50,316 nucleotides of DNA, from NCBI GenBank assembly GCA_050298555.1, contig JBNKUL010000085.1, positions 1 through 50,316 of the forward strand, read 5' to 3'. Source of the stretch: JAPHSX01 sp050298555 (GTDB taxonomy: Bacteria; Pseudomonadota; Gammaproteobacteria; Thiohalomonadales; Thiohalomonadaceae). The translations under genes were made by a program, and so were the position numbers. Positions 1 to 9,146 of the stretch are shown in pieces (within the stretch, counting starts at the first letter, position 1; each line of letters begins with the position of its first letter). A model generated the notes under the pieces. The model saw only the letters and a program-made list of their open reading frames with translations, searched no databases and was not told where the DNA came from.

Positions 1-183
1 GGTGATCGCCCAGATCACCGGCAACTCGCGACTGGCGTGGAAACCGGTGGCCTGCTCCGCGTTTACCGCCAGGTCGTCGCCGAGCAGGCCAGCGGTCTTC
101 TTTGCCGCCACCTTGCTCATCACCGCCGCATCGTCGAGCAGCAGCGCCACGTCGTCCAGTATTGCAAAGAGTCCACCAGCCAT
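1..183 (-). CDS. DUF808 inner-membrane protein (YedI family), N-terminal part
   Basis: The first 61 codons of a gene that runs off the left edge. The translation starts MAGGLFAILDDVALLLDD and continues with AAKKTAGLLGDDLAVNAEQ and RELPVIWAI. This is the characteristic N-terminus of the DUF808/YedI family of multi-pass inner-membrane proteins, whose function is unknown. The ATG sits just left of a 163-bp gap that separates it from the divergent GlcG-like gene. Only the N-terminus is visible, so integrity of the rest cannot be judged. Confidence 0.85.
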   Translation of the reverse strand, partial: MAGGLFAILDDVALLLDDAAVMSKVAAKKTAGLLGDDLAVNAEQATGFHASRELPVIWAIT

Positions 184-346
184 TGTTATCTCTCGTCCTG
201 TTTAGGGAGGCCTACCATATAGCACCCCCCGGGGAATTCAAGCACCACTAAACAGTGGGGTTTACCCGCGTAGGCAGCAGCCGATGGAGATGCTAGATTT
301 TGCCCCACACCCATCACAATCCCGTTCCATAACAAAGGGGGAGCAC

Positions 347-856
347 ATGAATAAAACTGTAATCAAACAGGGGCTTGCCGGTCTCTTCGCCGGTCTTCTC
401 AGCGTCTCGGCCCAGGCCGCTGACATCGTGAATGACAAGAGCATCGGCATGGAGCTGGCACGCGATATCGCCAATGAGACCATCAACGCCTGTCGTGCCG
501 ATGGTTACCACGTCAGTGCCGTGGTGGTGGACCGCTTCGGCCTGATGCGTGCCGCACTGCGTGACGACCTTGCCTCGCGCTTTACCCTGGAGATTGCCGA
601 GCGTAAGGCCAACATGACCGTAATGGCCTGGACCGATAGTGGCGCCTTCAAGGCGGCACGCTCCGATATCCGGCAGGAGCTCAACCATATCGACGGGCTT
701 ATCGTGATGGAGGGCGGGATCAAGATCATCGCCGGTGGCTATAACATCGGTGCCGTGGGCGTGAGTGGCGCGCCCGGTGGCGACAAGGACGCCGCCTGTG
801 CAGCCAAGGCGCTGGATGAGCTGGCGGACCGTATCGAGTTTGCCATCGACGGCTAA
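347..856 (+). CDS. Secreted GlcG/HbpS-family (DUF336) protein
   Basis: A protein of 169 aa. I chose the ATG at 347 because it follows a strong ribosome site (AAGGGGGAG) and opens a clear Sec signal peptide: MNKTVIKQGLAG, then a hydrophobic stretch ending in SAQAAD, cleavage probably after residue 25. The mature part has the family pattern ISLxxA...GYxVSAVVVDRFG, then a C-terminal GGIKI..GG..IGAVGVSGAPGGDKDAACA segment. Members of this family include haem-binding HbpS and GlcG of glycolate clusters; most lack a proven function. It is monocistronic, with a terminator directly behind it and the convergent acs gene beyond. The ligand cannot be told from sequence. Confidence 0.85.
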   Translation: MNKTVIKQGLAGLFAGLLSVSAQAADIVNDKSIGMELARDIANETINACRADGYHVSAVVVDRFGLMRAALRDDLASRFTLEIAERKANMTVMAWTDSGAFKAARSDIRQELNHIDGLIVMEGGIKIIAGGYNIGAVGVSGAPGGDKDAACAAKALDELADRIEFAIDG

Positions 857-874
857 TCACTCAATTCTGAGTAC

Positions 875-905
875 AAAAAAAACCGGCCATTAGGCCGGTT
901 TTTTT
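875..905. terminator. Bidirectional rho-independent terminator
   Basis: A perfect stem AACCGGCC/GGCCGGTT around a short ATTA loop is flanked by a run of A on the left and a run of T on the right. It can therefore end transcription from both sides. It lies between the stop of the GlcG-like gene and the stop of acs, which converge here, so it would close both the monocistronic gene and the six-gene importer operon. Confidence 0.9.
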
Positions 906-917
906 GTTGAGGGTGAG

Positions 918-2861
<1,944 letters not shown>

Positions 2862-2873
2862 GGATGTTCACCA

Positions 2874-3632
2874 TTAAATAGCTAGATATTGATGACGCAG
2901 CTCTTCGTTATCGAGCACCTCCTGCGCGGTGCCGTCGAACACCACATGCCCCATGTCGAGGATGATGGCGCGATCGGCGAGACGCAGCGCGGCGATGGCG
3001 TTCTGCTCGACGATGATGGTGGTGATACCGAGCTTCTTGATGTTGTCGAGGATCTTTTCGATCTCCTGCACGATTACCGGGGCGAGTCCCTCGTAGGGTT
3101 CGTCCAGCAGCAGTAGTTTCACATCGCGAGCCAGGGCGCGGCCGATGGCCAGCATCTGCTGCTCACCGCCGGAGAGGGTGACACCGATCTGGTCGCGACG
3201 TTCGCCCAGCTTGGGGAAGTGTTCGTAGATGCGCTCGATGGACCAGCCGATAGGCGGTGCGATCTGCGACAGCTGCAGGTTCTCATGCACCGTGAGGCCG
3301 GGGATGATGTTGCGATCCTCCGGTACCAGGGCGACGCCCATCTGCGCCGCCTGATGCGACTTCATGCTGTGCAGCGGCTTGTGGTCCAGCCAGATCTCGC
3401 CGTGTTTTACCTGCGGATTGTCCATCCGTGCGATGGAGCGCAGTGTGGTGGTCTTGCCGGCACCGTTACGTCCGAGCAGGGCGACGATCTCCCCCTCGCG
3501 AATATCGAAGCTGGCCCCCTGCACGATGTAACTTTCACCGTAGTAGGAGTGCAGGTCCCAGCAGGAGAAGAAGGCGGGTGCCGAACCGGTGGCGTTGACC
3601 CTGGCAACGCTGGGTGCGTGTTCGTGACTCAT
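2874..3632 (-). CDS. BCAA-type ABC importer ATPase (LivF family)
   Basis: A 252-aa ATPase, the second nucleotide-binding subunit of a hydrophobic-amino-acid-type (HAAT) importer. Walker A is GRNGAGKTT, the ABC signature LSGGEQQ, Walker B LLLLDEP, and a late IIVEQN H-loop region is present. The N-terminus carries about 25 extra residues compared with E. coli LivF. Its start overlaps the stop of the LivG-type gene by 4 bp (ATGA), indicating translational coupling. Symbol withheld because the substrate is probably not a branched-chain amino acid: the operon ends in acs. Confidence 0.9.
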   Translation of the reverse strand: MSHEHAPSVARVNATGSAPAFFSCWDLHSYYGESYIVQGASFDIREGEIVALLGRNGAGKTTTLRSIARMDNPQVKHGEIWLDHKPLHSMKSHQAAQMGVALVPEDRNIIPGLTVHENLQLSQIAPPIGWSIERIYEHFPKLGERRDQIGVTLSGGEQQMLAIGRALARDVKLLLLDEPYEGLAPVIVQEIEKILDNIKKLGITTIIVEQNAIAALRLADRAIILDMGHVVFDGTAQEVLDNEELRHQYLAI

Positions 3633-4393
3633 AGGTGTGCCCCTCCAAGATAGGCCTCTTGTACAACCGGATTGCCCTTGATCTCGTCGGGCGTGCCGCT
3701 GGCGATGATGGCCCCCTGGGCCAGTACCGAGATGTGATCGGCGAGGCTGAAGACCACGTTCATGTCGTGCTCGATGATGACCTTGGTCATACCTCGCTCC
3801 TTGATCTTCTTCAGCAGCTCGATGGTGCGGTTGGTGTCGTGACGCGACATACCGGCGGTCGGCTCATCGAGCAGCAGCAGACGCGGGTGTTGCACCAGAC
3901 ACATCGCCATCTCCAGGCGGCGCTTGTCGCCGCGCGACATGCTACCGGCGTGGTGGTGGACCTGATCGCCGAGACCGAAATCGTGCAGCATGTGCTCGGC
4001 CTCCTCACGGATCTGCTTTTCGCCAAACAGTGAAGAGACGGCATTGAACTTGAAGGCACCGTCGCGCTTGGCGAAGGCGGGGATCATCACGTTCTCCAGC
4101 AAGGAGAGGTCGGGGAAGATCTCCGGGGTCTGGAATACCCGCGCGATGCCGGTCTGGTTGATCTGGTGCGGCTCCATACCGACGATGTTCTTGCCGTCGA
4201 AGGTGACCGAGCCGGTGTCGGGGTGTAGACGCCCGATGCAGCAGTTGAGCAGGGTCGACTTACCGGCGCCGTTGGGGCCGATGATGGCGTGCACCTTGCC
4301 TTCTTCGATGGCGAGGTTGACGTTGTTCAGCGCCTGCAGGCCACCGAAGGTCTTGTTGACGTTTTCAATATTCAGAACGATGTTGTTGCTCAT
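3629..4393 (-). CDS. BCAA-type ABC importer ATPase (LivG family)
   Basis: A 254-aa ATPase partner of the LivF-type subunit. Walker A is GPNGAGKST and Walker B LLLLDEPTAGM, followed by a VIIEHDM region. The signature motif reads MSRGDKRRLE in place of the usual LSGGQ or LAYGQQ form. I take this as a subfamily feature, not damage, because every other motif is intact. The gene is separated by only 3 bp from the LivM-type permease gene upstream and overlaps livF-type downstream, so the ATPases and permeases would be made from one message. Confidence 0.9.
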   Translation of the reverse strand: MSNNIVLNIENVNKTFGGLQALNNVNLAIEEGKVHAIIGPNGAGKSTLLNCCIGRLHPDTGSVTFDGKNIVGMEPHQINQTGIARVFQTPEIFPDLSLLENVMIPAFAKRDGAFKFNAVSSLFGEKQIREEAEHMLHDFGLGDQVHHHAGSMSRGDKRRLEMAMCLVQHPRLLLLDEPTAGMSRHDTNRTIELLKKIKERGMTKVIIEHDMNVVFSLADHISVLAQGAIIASGTPDEIKGNPVVQEAYLGGAHL

Positions 4394-4396
4394 GGC

Positions 4397-5509
4397 TTAA
4401 CCCTCCTCACCGCTACGTTTGGCGAGCCGCCCGCGAAGCCGATGGATGCCCTCCATGATGCCGCCCGGCAGGAAGATCACCACCACCATGAACAGCACGC
4501 CCAGGGTCAGGTGCCAGCCCTCGCCGACGAAGGGCGAGGTGATGGCGACCATTACATTGGTGAGCCAGTCGGGCAGGAAGGAGAAGGCGGCGTGCAGGGT
4601 CGCCTCGTTGAAGGCAGAGAAGATGTTCTCGAAGTATTTGATCAGGCCGACTCCGAGCAGCGGACCGACGAGGGTGCCGACGCCGCCGAGGATGGTCATC
4701 AGCACCACCTCACCGGAGGCGGTCCACTGCATGCGCTCGGCACCGGCCAGCGGGTCGGTGACCGCCATCAGCGCCCCGGCCAGTCCGGCGTACATGCCGG
4801 AGATGATGAAGGCGACCAGCAGATAGGGGCGGGTGTTGTAACCGGTATAACGCATGCGGGTCTGGTTCGACTTAATCGCCTGCAGTTTGAGGCCGAACGG
4901 TGAGCGGAAGATCTTCAGCGAGATGTAGAAGCCGATGATCAGCAGCGCGGCGCAGAAGTAGAAGCCGGAGTAGCCGCTCATCTCCAGGCCGAACAGGTTG
5001 GTGGAGGGGATGCCGTCCACCGCACCGGAGAAGAGGCCGTCGATCACGCGCGGGTCGTTGACCGATAACTGCAGTCCGGTCTCGCCGTTGGTGATCGGGG
5101 TGAGCACCGAGTAGGCGAGGTTATAGAACATCTGCGCGAAGGCCAGCGTCAGGATCGAGAAGTAGATGCCGGAACGACGCAGGCTCAGGTAGCCGATGGC
5201 GGCGGCGAAAACGCCGGAGATCACGATGGCGAAGAGCACGGCCGGCAGCACGTTCATGGTCAGTAGCTTGAACGACCAGACGGTGGCGTAGGAGCCGATG
5301 CCGAGGAAGGCGGCGTGGCCGAAGCTGAGGTAGCCGGTGAGACCGAACAGGATGTTATAGCCGATGGCGAAGATGCCGAAGATGGCGAACTTCTGCAGCA
5401 GGTCGGGGTAGGAGGCGCCGATGGGGCTGAGCCACAGCGGCATGGTCAGTACCACCAGCGAGAAGAGCAGCATGGCGTGCAGGTTGTTGTCGAGATTCAG
5501 CTTGTTCAT
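4397..5509 (-). CDS. BCAA-type ABC importer permease (LivM family)
   Basis: A 370-aa multi-pass inner-membrane permease. It shows the LivM landmarks: an early GYNILFGLTGYLSFGHAAFLGIG segment (residues about 50-72), the RSPFGLKLQAIKSNQTRMRYTGYN cytoplasmic coupling loop near residue 210, and a GGVGTLVGPLLG segment. It pairs with the LivH-type permease whose gene ends 2 bp upstream. Together they would form the transmembrane channel of the importer. No truncation is visible. Confidence 0.9.
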   Translation of the reverse strand: MNKLNLDNNLHAMLLFSLVVLTMPLWLSPIGASYPDLLQKFAIFGIFAIGYNILFGLTGYLSFGHAAFLGIGSYATVWSFKLLTMNVLPAVLFAIVISGVFAAAIGYLSLRRSGIYFSILTLAFAQMFYNLAYSVLTPITNGETGLQLSVNDPRVIDGLFSGAVDGIPSTNLFGLEMSGYSGFYFCAALLIIGFYISLKIFRSPFGLKLQAIKSNQTRMRYTGYNTRPYLLVAFIISGMYAGLAGALMAVTDPLAGAERMQWTASGEVVLMTILGGVGTLVGPLLGVGLIKYFENIFSAFNEATLHAAFSFLPDWLTNVMVAITSPFVGEGWHLTLGVLFMVVVIFLPGGIMEGIHRLRGRLAKRSGEEG

Positions 5510-5511
5510 AT

Positions 5512-6528
5512 TTAGTCCTCCATCACCCCTTGCTTACCCATCAGGCCGCGCGGCCTGATCAGGATGATGATGACGGCTACCAGGTAGATGATGATTTGGT
5601 CGATGCCGGGGATGACCGACTTGATTTCGTTCATTGAGGCGAATGACTGCAGGATACCGAGCAGGAAGCCGGCGGCCACCGCCCCCTCCAGCGAGCCCAT
5701 ACCGCCGACCACGACGACGACGAAGGAGAGCACCAGGAAGTCCATCCCCATGTGGTAGTCGGGCGGCAGGATCGGTGCATACATCACCCCGGCCAGGCCG
5801 GCGACGATGGCGGCGATGCCGAACACCACGGTGAAGCGTCGTTCGATGTTGATGCCGAGCAGTTGCACCGTCTCGCGGTCGTGCATGCCGGCGCGCACCA
5901 CCATGCCGAAGGTGGTGTAGCGCAAAAAGGCGAACACCGCGCCGATCACGCCGAGGGAGAAGACGAAGTAGATGATGCGCCACCAGGGGTAGACGATGGC
6001 GTCGCTAAGGCCGAACAGGGCGCCGATGGCGAAGCTGCCGGCCACCGCATCGGGGGCCGGGGTGGGGATCGGATTGGCGCCGAAGAAGGAGCGGATGATC
6101 TCCTGCAGCACGATGGCCAGGCCGAAGGTCACCAGGATCTGTTCGGCATGGGTGCGCTTATAGAAGTGGCGGATCAGGCCGCGCTCCATCGCCAGACCTA
6201 TCAGCAGCATGATGGGGATGGCCGCGATGATGGAGATGGGTACCGCGAAGTCGATAATCGCCGAGCCGGTATCGCCCCACCAGATCTCCAGGTAGGGCAC
6301 CTCCTTGTAGGCCTCGAAGAAGGTGATGCTCTCGTCCCGCACCTGTTTGGAGATGGTCAGCAGCTGCTGGATAGAGACGGCGCAGAAGGCGCCGAGCATG
6401 AAGATCGCGCCGTGGGCGAAGTTGACGACGCCAAGGGTGCCGAAGGTCAGGGTCAGGCCCAGCGCGATCAACGCATAGGCACCGCCCTTATCCAGGCCGT
6501 TGACGATTTGTATGAATATCGCATCCAT
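5512..6528 (-). CDS. BCAA-type ABC importer permease (LivH family)
   Basis: A 338-aa permease starting MDAIFIQIVNGLDKGGAY, with the typical LTFGTLGVVNFAHGAIFMLGAF segment. The frame stays open for 32 codons upstream, but I prefer the ATG at 6528: the upstream residues lack family similarity and would run into the intergenic hairpin region. An insertion-like segment after the second helix (residues about 60-95, charged, containing TFFEAYKEVPYLEIWWG) makes it longer than E. coli LivH. The coupling-loop motif RAGMHDRETVQLLGIN is intact. It is preceded by 128 bp holding a strong hairpin that separates it from the binding-protein gene. Confidence 0.9.
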   Translation of the reverse strand: MDAIFIQIVNGLDKGGAYALIALGLTLTFGTLGVVNFAHGAIFMLGAFCAVSIQQLLTISKQVRDESITFFEAYKEVPYLEIWWGDTGSAIIDFAVPISIIAAIPIMLLIGLAMERGLIRHFYKRTHAEQILVTFGLAIVLQEIIRSFFGANPIPTPAPDAVAGSFAIGALFGLSDAIVYPWWRIIYFVFSLGVIGAVFAFLRYTTFGMVVRAGMHDRETVQLLGINIERRFTVVFGIAAIVAGLAGVMYAPILPPDYHMGMDFLVLSFVVVVVGGMGSLEGAVAAGFLLGILQSFASMNEIKSVIPGIDQIIIYLVAVIIILIRPRGLMGKQGVMED

Positions 6529-6618
6529 AGTGACTTGAACTCTTTTCAGTGACAGAAAACTCAGTTGTGCACAGTGGCCTAATGCACAAGTGAGGTTTCT
6601 GAGTGGCAGACAGTAAGA

Positions 6619-6642
6619 CGCCACCCCGTTGCCGGGGTGGCG
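6619..6642 (-). other. Intercistronic hairpin between binding-protein and permease genes
   Basis: A perfect 10-bp stem (CGCCACCCCG / CGGGGTGGCG) with a TTGC tetraloop lies 15 bp after the binding-protein stop. In the direction of transcription (minus) it is followed by TCTTACTG, not a U-run. It is therefore better read as an mRNA-stabilising or partial-termination element than a full terminator. Such elements commonly let the binding protein be made in excess over the membrane subunits. Confidence 0.6.
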
Positions 6643-6656
6643 TTTGCCGTAGGTAG

Positions 6657-8006
6657 TTAGACCTCGTAGGGACCGAGCTCGCCACCGAAGATGGAGGCGG
6701 GGTACTCGACCTGAGAGCGCGGTACCTGCTGCACGATCTCCAGCAGGTCGAACTGGCTGCTGGGATTGGCGTTACCACGCATCACCAGTACGTCCTTCAG
6801 GCACTGGTGATCCTCGGCACGGTACTCGGTAGGACCGTTGCCCATGCCGTCGAACTTGAAGCCTTCCAGCGCCTTGATCACCGCAGGCGGATAGAAGGTG
6901 CCGGCCATCTCTACGGCATTGGCGTAGAGCAGGGTCTGCACGTAGCAGGTGTGGGCGGCCTGTGAGGGCGGGAAGCCGTACTCGTTACCGAAGGACTTGA
7001 CGAAGGCCTGGGAGCCGGCGTCTTTCAGTGCCCAGTTCCAGTTGGTGGTACCGAGGATGCCCTTGATGTTCTCGCCGGCGCCCTGTGCCATCAGACGGGA
7101 GTAGAGGGGAACGATGATCTCGAAGTTCTTGCCGTTGACCTGCTTGTCGCGCAGACCGAACTGCACCGCCTGGGTCAGGGAGTTGATCATGTCCTTGCCG
7201 TAGTGGTTCAGGATCAGGGTATCGGCACCGGAGTTAAGGATGGGGGTGATGTACTGGGAGAAGTCGCCCGCGCCAACCGGGGTCTTCACGGTCTTCACGG
7301 TGTTCCAGCCCAGACCCTCGGTGGTCTCCTTAATCGACTCTTCCTGGGTCCAGCCCCAGGTGTAGTCGGCGGTCAGGTGGTAGGCGTTACGGTCGGTGCC
7401 CATCTCCTGCTTCAGTACCGGACCGAGGGCGGCGCCGGACATCTTGGCGTTGAAGAAGTGGCGGAAACCGTAGCGCTTCTTGTCCTTACCGGTGGTGTCG
7501 TTGGAGTGGGTCAGACCTGCCATGAAGATGACGCCCATCTCCTGGGCCAGGCCCTGTACCGCGACCGCCACACCGGAGGAGGAGCCGCCGGAGATCATGA
7601 TGGCGCCGTCCTTCTCGATCATGCGCTTGGCAGAGGCACGTGCTGCATCGGACTTGGTCTGGGTGTCACCGGTCACGTACTTGACCTTCTTGCCCAGGAT
7701 GCCGTTGCCCTTGAGGTGCAGCGGCTTCATGGTGTGGAGCATGCCGCCGTCGCCCTCGCCATTGAGGTGCTTGACCGCCAGTTTGAAGGCGCGCAGCTCG
7801 TCGGCGCCCTCGTCGGCGTAGGCGCCGGTCTGCGGTACGTTGAAGCCGAGGGTAACGGTACCGGCGTTGCCGGGGTTGTTGCGGAACTCTTTTGCCGCCC
7901 ATGCATCCTTAATAAAGAACATCGGCATGGAACCGGCGGCAGCCAGTGCTGCACTGCCCTTAAGGAAGTTTCTTCTTGTGGTACCTGACTTTTTGTCGTG
8001 ACTCAT
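6657..8006 (-). CDS. ABC importer periplasmic substrate-binding protein (Tat signal)
   Basis: A 449-aa binding protein of the Leu/Ile/Val-binding type-I fold, first gene of the operon. I chose the ATG at 8006 because GGAGA lies 6 bp upstream; an in-frame ATG two codons earlier directly abuts that ribosome site. The N-terminus has a twin-arginine signal (TTRRNFLKGSAALAAAG...AWA), so the protein is probably exported folded through Tat, whereas most relatives use Sec. The mature part begins VTLGFNVPQTGAYADEG, the ligand-entry segment of the family, and contains the ISGGSSSGVAVAVQ and NHYGKDMINSLTQ stretches. The ligand is unknown; linkage to acs suggests a short carboxylate. Confidence 0.9.
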   Translation of the reverse strand: MSHDKKSGTTRRNFLKGSAALAAAGSMPMFFIKDAWAAKEFRNNPGNAGTVTLGFNVPQTGAYADEGADELRAFKLAVKHLNGEGDGGMLHTMKPLHLKGNGILGKKVKYVTGDTQTKSDAARASAKRMIEKDGAIMISGGSSSGVAVAVQGLAQEMGVIFMAGLTHSNDTTGKDKKRYGFRHFFNAKMSGAALGPVLKQEMGTDRNAYHLTADYTWGWTQEESIKETTEGLGWNTVKTVKTPVGAGDFSQYITPILNSGADTLILNHYGKDMINSLTQAVQFGLRDKQVNGKNFEIIVPLYSRLMAQGAGENIKGILGTTNWNWALKDAGSQAFVKSFGNEYGFPPSQAAHTCYVQTLLYANAVEMAGTFYPPAVIKALEGFKFDGMGNGPTEYRAEDHQCLKDVLVMRGNANPSSQFDLLEIVQQVPRSQVEYPASIFGGELGPYEV

Positions 8007-8035
8007 GAACATTCTCCAGTCGTTGGTGGTGCTCG

Positions 8036-8051
8036 GGCTGTCGTCATGCCG
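8036..8051 (-). promoter_or_regulatory. Candidate sigma-54 promoter of importer operon
   Basis: On the minus strand this reads CGGCATGACGACAGCC: GG and GC are spaced by exactly 10 bp, as in -24/-12 promoters (consensus TGGCACG-N4-TTGCA), with about 7 of 12 informative positions matching. A start roughly 12 bp downstream would give a leader of about 20 nt before the binding-protein ATG. A second candidate at 8065-8080 (TGCCACACAATAAGCA) matches more positions but lacks the second G of the -24 element. Both are weak. The reason to propose them is the pair of upstream 17-bp sites at enhancer distance and the sigma-54-type regulator nearby. Confidence 0.3.
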
Positions 8052-8174
8052 AGCGTGTCAGAACTGCTTATTGTGTGGCATGCGACAGCATCGTTAGTTC
8101 TGCATGCGGATTCGGAAAATATCAATAAAACCAGTAACATACAAACAATCTGAGGGGCGATGGACGGTGGTTTT

Positions 8175-8191
8175 TGTTACGTTACGTAACA
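8175..8191 (+). promoter_or_regulatory. 17-bp dyad operator, site 1
   Basis: TGTTACGTTACGTAACA: perfect 6-bp arms TGTTAC and GTAACA with a 5-bp spacer. The exact reverse complement occurs at 19772-19788. It is centred about 177 bp upstream of the binding-protein start codon. The 6-5-6 geometry is that of sites bound by dimers of NtrC-type regulators. This 361-bp gap (8007-8368) between the divergent importer operon and nitroreductase gene also holds sites 2 and 3. Confidence 0.75.
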
Positions 8192-8196
8192 CTGTT

Positions 8197-8213
8197 TGTG
8201 GGGTAACGTAACA
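8197..8213 (+). promoter_or_regulatory. 17-bp dyad operator, site 2 (one half degenerate)
   Basis: TGTGGGGTAACGTAACA matches the copy at 19772-19788 at 14 of 17 positions. The right arm and spacer are perfect and the left arm is degraded. Its centre is 22 bp, two helical turns, from that of site 1, so both would be bound on the same face of the DNA, as is usual for tandem enhancer sites. Confidence 0.6.
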
Positions 8214-8295
8214 GTTATATTGCATGCATAAGCGTAGTCTCTCCCAATAGCCCTTGCAGTGGAGTATTTCGCCGTGTGGAGGAGTGAAACAGTGG

Positions 8296-8312
8296 TGTTA
8301 CCTATCGTAACG
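8296..8312 (+). promoter_or_regulatory. 17-bp dyad operator, site 3
   Basis: TGTTACCTATCGTAACG keeps 11 of 12 arm positions of the TGTTAC-N5-GTAACA dyad and 14 of 17 positions of the copy at 19772. It is centred 65 bp upstream of the nitroreductase ATG and about 100 bp from site 2. It could serve the nitroreductase promoter or act as a distal site of the importer operon. Confidence 0.55.
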
Positions 8313-8368
8313 AAAAAAAATTCTATTGAAGCGGCGTATGCCCTCTGGCGGTGCGCGAAGGAGCAAGA

Positions 8369-9034
8369 ATGAACGTAATTGAGGCAATCAAACAGCGGCA
8401 ATCGATCCGTGCCTACCAGCAGCGAGCGGTCGAGGAGGAGAAGATCCACCGTATCCTCGATGCCGCCCGTCACGCCCCCTCAGGCGGCAACCTGCAGCCG
8501 TGGCAGGTGGCGGTGGTAAGCGGTGAGACCAAGCAGCGGCTGCAGCAAAGGCTGGAGGCGGCGTGCCGTAATGGTGAGGCCCCGCAGATGGCCTATCAGT
8601 TCTATCCCTGCGAATGGAATGAGCCCTACCAGGCCAGGCGCCGCACCTGCGGTATCCAGCTCTATAGTGCCGTCGGCATTGAACGCGGCGACAGAGAGGG
8701 CAAGCTCGACCAGTGGGCCGCCAACTTCCGCGCCTTCGATGCCCCGGTGATGCTGCTGTTCTTTATGGATGCCGGCATGGAGGCGGGAGCCTACATCGAC
8801 TACGGCATCTTCCTGCAGTCACTGATGCTGGCCGCTGAGGAAGAGGGGCTTTCCACCTGTGCCCAGGCGGCGCTGGCCGAGTACCCGGCGATCGTCAAAC
8901 AGGAGCTGGGCTATCCGGAGAAGAGCGTGCTGGTTTGCGGCATGGCGCTGGGCTATGCGGTCCGGGAGGCACCGATCAATGGCTACCGCACCGAGCGTGA
9001 AGAAGTTGAAGGATTTGCCCGTTTCTTTGCTTAA
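8369..9034 (+). CDS. Nitroreductase-family flavoprotein
   Basis: A 221-aa FMN-dependent oxidoreductase. I chose the ATG at 8369 because GAAGGAG lies 6 bp upstream; an in-frame GTG six codons earlier lacks a ribosome site. The opening IKQRQSIRAYQ and HAPSGGNLQPWQV segments form the FMN phosphate and isoalloxazine contacts of the family, and the C-terminal GMALGYAVREAPINGYRTER is typical of the nitrobenzoate-reductase branch. The physiological substrate cannot be told. A 17-bp dyad shared with the importer and kinase operons lies in its promoter region, so it may belong to the same regulon. Confidence 0.88.
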   Translation: MNVIEAIKQRQSIRAYQQRAVEEEKIHRILDAARHAPSGGNLQPWQVAVVSGETKQRLQQRLEAACRNGEAPQMAYQFYPCEWNEPYQARRRTCGIQLYSAVGIERGDREGKLDQWAANFRAFDAPVMLLFFMDAGMEAGAYIDYGIFLQSLMLAAEEEGLSTCAQAALAEYPAIVKQELGYPEKSVLVCGMALGYAVREAPINGYRTEREEVEGFARFFA

Positions 9035-9146
9035 TCGCGGTGCCGCAGGGTTGGCACCGAAGGTGCTTACTTGGTTGACTTTAGTGATAAAGTAACCGCG
9101 TGCATGCCAGGAGGTTATGGGCAGGAAGTGACTTGGAATCATAAAG

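Noticed and set aside
3900..3960. Non-canonical ABC signature (MSRGDKRR) in the LivG-type ATPase as sign of decay
   Set aside because: All other motifs are intact and the form looks like a known subfamily variant, so no loss of function is inferred.
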